DNA from: Acidocella sp.
GTDB lineage: Bacteria > Pseudomonadota > Alphaproteobacteria > Acetobacterales > Acetobacteraceae
NCBI GenBank assembly: GCA_029077775.1
Contig: JAQNCU010000138.1
Location: forward strand, 1 to 7,310
Length of the DNA: 7,310 bases
Direction: 5' to 3'
Positions 1 to 5,615 of the stretch are shown piece by piece. The notes under the pieces are model-generated. The model did not search any database. It saw nothing but the letters and a program-made list of their open reading frames with translations, and was not told the origin of the DNA. The translations under genes were made by a program, and so were the position numbers. Positions within the stretch are counted from its first letter, which is position 1, and every line of letters begins with the position of its first letter.

Positions 1-578
1 AACTCCTCAACCTCGGGGTGCCAGATGGGCAGATACACGGCAGCCGAGCCACGGCGCAGCGAGCCCTGCGAGATGGCGAGCGTGAGGCTGTCCATCACCC
101 GGATGAAGGGAACAACGCCGGACGTTTTACCGTTTTTGCCGACCTTCTCGCCGATGGACCGCAAATTGCCCCAATAGGAGCCGATGCCGCCGCCTTTTGA
201 GGCGAGCCAGACATTCTCATTCCACAGGCCGACAATGCCTTCCAGCGTGTCGTCGGCCTCGTTCAAAAAGCAGGAAATCGGCAAACCGCGATCCGTGCCG
301 CCATTTGAGAGCACCGGGGTGGCAGGCATGAACCACATTTTGGATATGTAGTCGTATAACCGTTGCGCATGGGCGGCGTTATCCCCGTAATAAGACGCAA
401 CCCGGGCGAAAAGGTCCTGGTAACCCTCGCCTGGCAACAAATAGCGGTCATCGAGGGTGGCGCGGCCGAAATCAGTCAGCAGCGCGTCGCGGGACCGGTC
501 GATATGGACCTGGTGCCGCCCGGGCATTTGCACGCCGTCATCGAGCAGCACGGCTTCAGGCTTGGTCATCATATTCAT
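1..578 (-). CDS. nrdA: Ribonucleoside-diphosphate reductase alpha subunit, N-terminal part (partial)
   Basis: Large catalytic subunit of a class I ribonucleotide reductase, which reduces ribonucleotides to deoxyribonucleotides in the cytoplasm together with a radical-bearing beta subunit. The visible 192 codons run off the left edge. Residues 84-94 read FMPATPVLSNG, followed by LPISCFLNE; C103 aligns with the first redox-active cysteine of the family (C225 in E. coli NrdA). Residues 125-136 (LASKGGGIGSYW) and 169-190 (the ISQGSLRRGSAA stretch ending IWHPEV) are also typical of the alpha-subunit barrel. Only about 80 residues precede the barrel and they do not resemble an ATP-cone, so the N-terminal overall activity site appears to be absent. 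I chose ATG at 578 (MNMMTK); ATGs at 572 and 569 and a GTG at 584 are in frame, and a GGGGG run lies 8 bases upstream of 578. Class II NrdJ is a less likely reading. Upstream NrdR boxes support the assignment. Confidence 0.92.
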   Translation of the reverse strand, partial: MNMMTKPEAVLLDDGVQMPGRHQVHIDRSRDALLTDFGRATLDDRYLLPGEGYQDLFARVASYYGDNAAHAQRLYDYISKMWFMPATPVLSNGGTDRGLPISCFLNEADDTLEGIVGLWNENVWLASKGGGIGSYWGNLRSIGEKVGKNGKTSGVVPFIRVMDSLTLAISQGSLRRGSAAVYLPIWHPEVEE

Positions 579-627
579 CGTCACGGCCCCCAGAATTCTC
601 CGGCGGATGGTACCACCGTGGAAGATG

Positions 628-675
628 ACACTACATCTTGTGGATGGATTATCAACAACAACCCACATGATGACG
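628..675 (-). promoter_or_regulatory. Pair of NrdR boxes upstream of nrdA
   Basis: Positions 628-643 read ACACTACATCTTGTGG, close to the 16-bp imperfect palindrome bound by the ATP/dATP-sensing repressor NrdR. A weaker copy lies at 660-675; its core CCACATGATG (663-672) matches 7 of 10 positions of the first core CTACATCTTG (631-640). The two are offset by exactly 32 bp with a 16-bp gap, about three helical turns, which is the usual spacing of NrdR box pairs. They lie 50-97 bp upstream of the nrdA start. The first box is a firm match by eye; the second rests mainly on spacing. The inferred role is repression of nrdA when deoxynucleotides are plentiful. Confidence 0.68.
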
Positions 676-676
676 A
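648..676 (-). promoter_or_regulatory. Candidate nrdA promoter
   Basis: On the minus strand, TCGTCA (676-671) is followed after 17 bases by GATAAT (653-648), a 5/6 match to the -10 consensus with a modest 4/6 match at -35. The -35 element would overlap the weaker NrdR box and the start site, near 641, would fall in the strong box, so NrdR binding would block polymerase. The 5' leader to the ATG at 578 would be about 60 bases. The call is by pattern only. Confidence 0.4.
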
Positions 677-837
677 AAATATTTTTGCCCCCGTGGAGTC
701 TATGCACGAGTCCGGAATGGAGGCGGGCGAGATACTTAGTGGACGTTCTTAATATGTTCTCAATGTTCCGTGCGCGCAAGGCAGGTTTTACGGAAACCGT
801 CGTGACGAGTCTGACATCTGGCGGTAACGATATTCCT

Positions 838-2214
838 ATGTCGTGCCGGGCGATGACGCATGAGGAAATTCTACCCGTCATCCGCGGCGTGGCTCTGTGC
901 ATTCTGCTGGCGGCGTTGGACCAGACGATTATTGTGCCTGCGGTGCCGCGTATGGCGCGCGACCTGGGCGGCGGCGGGCATATTGCGTGGATCGTTGCGG
1001 CCTATTTGCTCACGGGCACGGCGGCGACGCCGATTTTTGGCGCATTATCGGATATTTACGGGCGCAGGCGGCTCATGCAGCCCGCCTTGATATTGTTTTG
1101 CGCGGCGTCGCTTGGCTGTGCCGCAGCGCAGAATTTTTGGCAGATCGTGCTGTTCAGGGCGGTACAGGGCGTGGGGGGTGCGGGGTTGATGGTGATCTCG
1201 CAGACCGCCATCTCAGACGTTGCACCGCCGCGCGAGCGTGGGCGTTACCAGATATATATGAGCGGCATGTGGGGCATTGCCAGCATCGCCGGGCCGATGG
1301 CGGGCGGCGCACTGACGGATTCGCTCTCCTGGCGGGGGATATTCTGGGTCAATCTACCGCTCGGCGCGCTCGCCTGGGTGATGAGTAACCGCGCACTGCG
1401 CGCTCTGCCGCCGCATGAGGGCGGGGGGCATAAAATCGACTACCTTGGGGCAGCTTTGCTGATTGGCGCGGTGACGTGTTGGCTGATCCTGGCGGACTCT
1501 GGCGGGCGAGATTTTGCCTGGGACTCCCGGGCCAGTGCGGCCCTGTTGGTGGCGGCTGTGGTTTTGACCGGCTTAACCGCCTGGGCAGAGCGCCAGGCCG
1601 AGTCCCCGATGCTGCCTGTGAGGCTATTCACCAATGGCACCATCCTGGGCAATTTGTTGCTGTCAGCCGCCAATTCCCTGTGTACTTTTGGCGCGTCTCT
1701 GTTGCTGCCGCTGTATTATCAGTATGTAAAGCATACGGATGCGGCGGCATCCGGGCTGCTGACCACGCCATTTTTGCTGGCGTTTGTTGTGATGTCCTAT
1801 GCCGGGGGCATGATCTCCCGCGCGCTGGGGCGGACCAAGCCAACGATGCTGGTCGCCCTCGGGCTGTGCTGCGTGGGGCTGGGGCTGTTGAGCACGATGG
1901 GGCGCGCCACGCCGTTTGTGGTGTGCATGGCTTATGGTGTGGTGCTGGGCGGCGGCATCGGGTTGGTGCAGCCCAATATCACTGTGGCGATCCAGAACGC
2001 GGCGGCACGGCGGGATGTGGGGATCGCGACCGGGTGCATGTTGCTGTTCCGCGCCATTGGCGGGGCGATTGGCGCTACGCTCGCGGCCTGCATGTTGCTG
2101 GCCTATGGAGGCGAAAGAGGCTTCCATGCGGGTTTCGGTGCCCGCGCCGTCGTGGCGCTGATCGCTGTCGTTATCGCCGCTTTCATGCGTGATAGCGCCT
2201 TGCGCGGGGCATGA
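838..2214 (+). CDS. DHA2-family MFS efflux permease (EmrB/QacA-like)
   Basis: Inner-membrane proton-coupled antiporter of the drug:H+ antiporter-2 type, expected to export hydrophobic toxic compounds; the substrate cannot be told. From the chosen start it has 458 residues and about 14 hydrophobic segments. Family motifs are in order: LDQTIIVPAVPRM (27-39, the TM1 signature), GALSDIYGRRRLM (68-80, motif A), RAVQGVGGA (107-115, motif B), and GPMAGGALTDSLSWRGIFW (152-170, motif C, leading into VNLPLGAL). It is a little short for the family, mainly because the loop before the last helix is brief. The reading frame stays open upstream to 457, but that part lies over the nrdA promoter and antisense to nrdA. 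ATG 838 gives a typical short N-terminus (a THEEILPVIRG stretch before TM1); 853, 763 and 754 are in-frame alternatives and none has a strong ribosome binding site. No adjacent regulator or EmrA-type fusion protein is seen. Confidence 0.88.
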   Translation: MSCRAMTHEEILPVIRGVALCILLAALDQTIIVPAVPRMARDLGGGGHIAWIVAAYLLTGTAATPIFGALSDIYGRRRLMQPALILFCAASLGCAAAQNFWQIVLFRAVQGVGGAGLMVISQTAISDVAPPRERGRYQIYMSGMWGIASIAGPMAGGALTDSLSWRGIFWVNLPLGALAWVMSNRALRALPPHEGGGHKIDYLGAALLIGAVTCWLILADSGGRDFAWDSRASAALLVAAVVLTGLTAWAERQAESPMLPVRLFTNGTILGNLLLSAANSLCTFGASLLLPLYYQYVKHTDAAASGLLTTPFLLAFVVMSYAGGMISRALGRTKPTMLVALGLCCVGLGLLSTMGRATPFVVCMAYGVVLGGGIGLVQPNITVAIQNAAARRDVGIATGCMLLFRAIGGAIGATLAACMLLAYGGERGFHAGFGARAVVALIAVVIAAFMRDSALRGA

Positions 2215-2222
2215 CGCTTTGT

Positions 2223-2250
2223 CATAAAGTTCCGGTATCGTAACTTTATG
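2223..2250. promoter_or_regulatory. Perfect 9-bp inverted repeat before the radical SAM gene (possible operator)
   Basis: CATAAAGTT at 2223-2231 is the exact reverse complement of AACTTTATG at 2242-2250, separated by 10 bases. The dyad sits in the 46-bp gap between the MFS stop and the ATG at 2261. It is AT-rich in a GC-rich setting and lacks a following T tract, so it does not look like an intrinsic terminator. A candidate promoter overlaps it: TTGTCA at 2219-2224 (5/6 to the -35 consensus), then 16 bases, then TAACTT at 2241-2246 (weak -10). It could be an operator for a dimeric regulator or an mRNA hairpin about 10 bases before the start codon. The repeat is certain; the role is inferred. 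Confidence 0.5.
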
Positions 2251-2260
2251 CGGGTGGTTC

Positions 2261-3865
2261 ATGGATGTCGCGGTGACCCGTGTGCAGGGATATGTCGATG
2301 AGCGTAGCACCCACCATGTGAGCGGCTGGCTGCGGGACCTCGACGATCCGGCGCGGCGTCTGGGGTTCGAGGTTGTGTTGCCCGGCTTAGGCGGCGGCGC
2401 GGAGGGTGAGGAAATCCTCGCCATGGGTGTGGCCGATGCGCATAGCGATGTGCTGGTTCAGGTGGGTGTGGGTGATGGTGGCTATGCGTTCCGCGTGATG
2501 TTCGCGCGGCCGCTGAGCCCTGAGATGCGCGATGAGGTGTTTGTGCGGCCCGCCGGGTTGTCGATCTCGTTGGAACTCGCCCCCGCTTTGCGTATCGCCG
2601 CGCCCGCGCCGGTTTTCCAGGGCTATGTGGATGAGCGCAGCGTGGCGCATGTGAGCGGCTGGGTGCGGGATTTGGCCGACCCGAAGCGACGGGTCGATAT
2701 CGAGATCGTGCTGCCCGAACCGGCGGGGGAGCGGGTGCTACAGCGCCTATGCGCCGACCAGTATAACGAGACTGTGCGCGCGGTGGGCGTGGGAGACGGG
2801 TGTTATGCGTTCTTCGCCCGGTTCGACACGTTGTTATCCGAAGCCGAACGCGACCTCGTATTCGTCCGCCCGGCGGGCAGCACGCACCGGCTGGAACTGG
2901 CGCCAGGGTTAAATGAGCGGTTTGAGCCCGTGCACCATGTTGCCATGGATATCGTCGATAATTGTAATCTGCGCTGCCCGTTCTGTGTCTATGACTATAG
3001 CGAGACCAGGCGCACGAATTTCATGAGCGAGGCGGTGTTCGCGGCGGCTTTGCGGCTGATCCCTTATGTATCGGCGCGAAATTTCTGGCTCTCATGTTTG
3101 CATGAAGCGACGATGCATCCCCGGCTGCTTGATCTGATCAGGATGGTGCCCACCGAATATCGCGAAAAGCTTTTTTTCACCACCAACCTCGCCAAACGCC
3201 TGCCTGCATCGTTTTTCGAGGGGCTGGCGGGCTCCGGCATCAGCCATATCACCGTGTCGGTTGAGAGCCTGGTGCCCGAGATTTACGAGCGGATGCGCAA
3301 GGGCGCGCGGTTTGGGATATTCCAGGAGAATTGGGACAGACTTCTGGCGGCGTTCGGCGCGCACCCCAACCCGCCGCAAATCCGCTACAACATGATGGCG
3401 TATCGCTCTAACCTGAGGGAAATCCCCGCACTCGTGTCATTTTTGCGTGAGCAGGCACAGGGGTGGGAGGTCGAGATCCGCAATACGTTCGACGAGCCGC
3501 ATATCCCGCTGGCGTTCCGTGAGGCGGAGTTTTTGACCACGGCGGAATGGGAATGGCTGGCACAGGCGCTGGCGCATTGGCCGCGCGAGACGGTGATTTT
3601 GCTGTTGCCGCCAAGCGGGCTGGGGTATGAGCCAAAAACGGCGGTGGCGGCGGAAGTGCCCGCTGAGCCGCCCGTTGCGCGCGTTGAGACGGCACGGCGC
3701 GGGCCTGTGCCGAAGCCTTATAATCTGCGGATCAGTTGGGATGGGACATTGAATGTTTACGCCGAACTGCCACGGCAACCGGGGGAGCCGCCAACGCATG
3801 TGGATTATCTTGTGACCAACATTCTGGACCTCGCCGACCCGATCGCGACGCTCTTCGCGCTCTGA
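2261..3865 (+). CDS. Radical SAM protein with duplicated N-terminal domain
   Basis: A 534-residue cytoplasmic-looking protein without signal peptide or membrane helix. Residues 8-110 and 119-216 are tandem copies of one domain, sharing QGYVDERS, HVSGW.RDL.DP.RR, VGVGDG.YAF, FVRPAG and LELAP. The repeat resembles GWA.D.-type modules I recall attached to glycosyltransferases in Acetobacteraceae; that link is from memory. The radical SAM core begins near residue 225 with DNCNLRCPFC: C235, C239 and C242 form the CxxxCxxC motif that binds the 4Fe-4S cluster cleaving S-adenosylmethionine. The usual GGEP motif is replaced by SCLHEATMHP (278-287). A C-terminal stretch, LRISWDGTLNVY (489-500), looks like the end of a SPASM domain, yet no cysteine lies after C279, so auxiliary clusters there are unlikely. 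The substrate is unknown. ATG 2261 is the natural start, just before repeat one, with a G-rich GGGTGG close upstream. It lies 64 bp upstream of cydD and may share its transcript. Confidence 0.85.
   Translation: MDVAVTRVQGYVDERSTHHVSGWLRDLDDPARRLGFEVVLPGLGGGAEGEEILAMGVADAHSDVLVQVGVGDGGYAFRVMFARPLSPEMRDEVFVRPAGLSISLELAPALRIAAPAPVFQGYVDERSVAHVSGWVRDLADPKRRVDIEIVLPEPAGERVLQRLCADQYNETVRAVGVGDGCYAFFARFDTLLSEAERDLVFVRPAGSTHRLELAPGLNERFEPVHHVAMDIVDNCNLRCPFCVYDYSETRRTNFMSEAVFAAALRLIPYVSARNFWLSCLHEATMHPRLLDLIRMVPTEYREKLFFTTNLAKRLPASFFEGLAGSGISHITVSVESLVPEIYERMRKGARFGIFQENWDRLLAAFGAHPNPPQIRYNMMAYRSNLREIPALVSFLREQAQGWEVEIRNTFDEPHIPLAFREAEFLTTAEWEWLAQALAHWPRETVILLLPPSGLGYEPKTAVAAEVPAEPPVARVETARRGPVPKPYNLRISWDGTLNVYAELPRQPGEPPTHVDYLVTNILDLADPIATLFAL
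2282..2908 (+). repeat. Intragenic tandem domain duplication
   Basis: Two copies of a roughly 100-residue coding module, at about 2282-2590 and 2615-2908, inside the radical SAM gene. They are clearly similar in protein and partly in DNA (for example ATGTGAGCGGCTGG occurs in both), but diverged through most of the rest, with a few-residue length difference around the linker after VLP. This points to an old duplication kept by selection rather than a recent copying event. Confidence 0.85.
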
Positions 3866-3886
3866 TTTAACCCGCGCTGCTCTCAT

Positions 3887-3902
3887 GCTGGCTCTGGCCA
3901 GC
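3887..3902 (+). other. Short GC-rich hairpin before cydD
   Basis: GCTGGC (3887-3892) and GCCAGC (3897-3902) form a perfect 6-bp stem with loop TCTG, 22 bases after the radical SAM stop and 27 bases before the cydD start. No T run follows, so it is not a standard intrinsic terminator; it may shape the mRNA between the two genes or weakly attenuate read-through. Confidence 0.45.
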
Positions 3903-3910
3903 GGCGGGCA

Positions 3911-3932
3911 GAGGGGGTAAGTTATCTATGTG
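3911..3932 (+). promoter_or_regulatory. cydD ribosome binding site and GTG start
   Basis: A purine-rich GAGGGGG (3911-3917) precedes the GTG at 3930 by 12 bases, a slightly long but workable spacing. No other in-frame start lies near enough to keep the first membrane helix, so the site fixes GTG as the start. An out-of-frame ATG at 3928 overlaps it and is followed at once by TGA (3931-3933). Confidence 0.6.
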
Positions 3933-5615
3933 ACTCAAGGTTCAAAATCCTGGGTGAAGGCCGAACAGCGCCTTGGCCAGCGCGCCGCCCGGGGGCCTGT
4001 GGCACTGGGTGCGGCACAGATTATTTTCGGAATCGTCCAGGCATTTTGTGCCGCCAGGCTGCTCGCGATCAGCTTGCGGATTTTGCCGCGCGGGGGCGAG
4101 GTTCTGGTCTATGTCGTGTTGTTCCTGATCGCCGCGGCCCTGCGAGCATGGACGCAGATGCAGGCCGAGCGGCTGGGGTTTGAGCGCGGGGCGGCCGCCA
4201 GGCGTAGGCTGCGCAGCAATGTGCTCTCCACTTTGCTTGCCGTTGGCCCGGGTGGCTTGGCCGGGCGGCATTCGGCTGAGCTTTCAGCCATTGCGGTGGA
4301 CCGGGTGGAGGCGATGGATGGTTTCCATGCGCGCTGGATTCCGGCGGCGCGGCTGGCGGTGATCGGCCCTGTTCTGGTGCTGTTCGCGGTGTTCTGGGCG
4401 GACTGGCATAGCGGGCTGATCCTGCTGGGGGCCGGGCTGCTGGTGCCGTTTGCCATGGCGCTGGCCGGTATCGGCGCCGGGGCGGCGGCAAAAAAACAAT
4501 TCGTGGCGATGACCCGGTTGCAGGTGCGCTTCCTGGACCGGATTCGCGGGATCTCGACCATCATCCTGGCCGGGCGGGCGGGCGATGAGGCCCTCGCCAT
4601 GGCTGATGCGGCGCGAGAGCTTCGGGTGCGTACCATGGCGGTGCTGCGGGTGGCGTTTTTATCCTCCACCGCGCTGGACCTCGCCGCTGCCGGGGCGCTG
4701 GTGATCATCGTGATCCGCGATGCCGCTTTGTTGCGCCATGACGCGCTGAGCGGGGCGACCGCTTTGTTCGTGCTGTGGCTAGTACCGGAGTTTTTCGCGC
4801 CATTGCGCGCGTTTTCAGCCGTGTATGCCGACCGTATGGCCGCCGAGCCTGTGGCCGAGGCGTTTATATCACTCCCTGTACCGCCAGCGCCTGTCCCGGC
4901 GGCTGAAATCCGCTCAGTCGCGGCGCAGGGGCTGACTTTGGCGTTCGAGGATGTGTCTTTCACCTGGGCAGAATCGCGCGGGCCAGTGCTCGAACATCTT
5001 TCGTTTCGTGTCGGCACGGCTGAGATTTTGTTGCTGACCGGGGCCTCGGGGGCTGGGAAATCAACGATCATTGATTTGATTTTGGGGTTCATCGAACCCA
5101 ATGCGGGGAAGATCACGATCAACGGGGCTGCCTTGGCAACGCTGGTGCCCGCCGCGCGCACACGGATGATCGGCTGGATCGGGCAGAAGCCGATGATTTT
5201 CGCGGGCACCATCGAGGAAAATATTCGTTTTGCCCGGCCGGAGGCGAGCGAAGACGAGGTCGCGGAGGCCATCCGGCTGGCCAGGCTGACGGATCTGATC
5301 GCCGCCTTGCCGCAGGGGTTGCGCACGCCGATTGGTGAGGCGGGGTTTGGCTTGTCCGGCGGGCAGGCGCAGCGTGTGGCGATCGCCCGCGCGTTTTTGA
5401 AGGATGCGCCATTATTATTGTTGGATGAGCCGACCGCGCATCTCGACCCGGCGGTGGAGCGGGACGTGCTGGAGAGTATCAAACGGCTGGCCGCCGGGCG
5501 CAGCGTGATTTTGGCAAGCCATTCTGCGCTGGCCGCTGAATTCGCGCGGGATTCCGGGGCAAAGCGGTTGGATTTGGATATGCTGCGGCACAGGAATTTG
5601 CGCGGTGTGGCATGA
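3930..5615 (+). CDS. cydD: Thiol reductant ABC exporter subunit CydD
   Basis: One half of the heterodimeric CydDC ABC transporter of the inner membrane, which in E. coli exports cysteine and glutathione to the periplasm and is required for cytochrome bd assembly. The 561 residues are an N-terminal transmembrane domain with about six helices (roughly 24-46, 56-73, 139-157, 161-185, 242-264, 273-290) followed by an ATPase domain. The stretch VPEFFAPLRAFSAVYADRMA (285-304) is characteristic of CydD. ATPase motifs are complete: Walker A GASGAGKST (371-379), Q-loop Q419, signature LSGGQ (475-479), Walker B LLLLDEP (495-501, D499/E500), D-loop HLD (504-506) and switch histidine H531, so ATP turnover is expected. 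Translation starts at GTG. The stop overlaps the cydC start by four bases (ATGA), indicating translational coupling. A generic lipid or peptide exporter is the alternative, made unlikely by the cydC partner. Confidence 0.9.
   Translation: MTQGSKSWVKAEQRLGQRAARGPVALGAAQIIFGIVQAFCAARLLAISLRILPRGGEVLVYVVLFLIAAALRAWTQMQAERLGFERGAAARRRLRSNVLSTLLAVGPGGLAGRHSAELSAIAVDRVEAMDGFHARWIPAARLAVIGPVLVLFAVFWADWHSGLILLGAGLLVPFAMALAGIGAGAAAKKQFVAMTRLQVRFLDRIRGISTIILAGRAGDEALAMADAARELRVRTMAVLRVAFLSSTALDLAAAGALVIIVIRDAALLRHDALSGATALFVLWLVPEFFAPLRAFSAVYADRMAAEPVAEAFISLPVPPAPVPAAEIRSVAAQGLTLAFEDVSFTWAESRGPVLEHLSFRVGTAEILLLTGASGAGKSTIIDLILGFIEPNAGKITINGAALATLVPAARTRMIGWIGQKPMIFAGTIEENIRFARPEASEDEVAEAIRLARLTDLIAALPQGLRTPIGEAGFGLSGGQAQRVAIARAFLKDAPLLLLDEPTAHLDPAVERDVLESIKRLAAGRSVILASHSALAAEFARDSGAKRLDLDMLRHRNLRGVA

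Noticed and set aside
790..800. Small palindrome ACGG-AAA-CCGT before the MFS gene
   Set aside because: Four-base arms are expected by chance and no promoter or regulator gene nearby supports an operator.
457..837. Upstream extension of the MFS reading frame
   Set aside because: It runs antisense to nrdA and over its NrdR boxes, its translation shows no family similarity, and the MFS family needs only a short N-terminus.
4109..5482. 457-codon open frame antisense to cydD
   Set aside because: Composition is a Ser/Ala/Arg-rich shadow of a GC-rich gene; the plus strand has complete ABC transporter motifs throughout.
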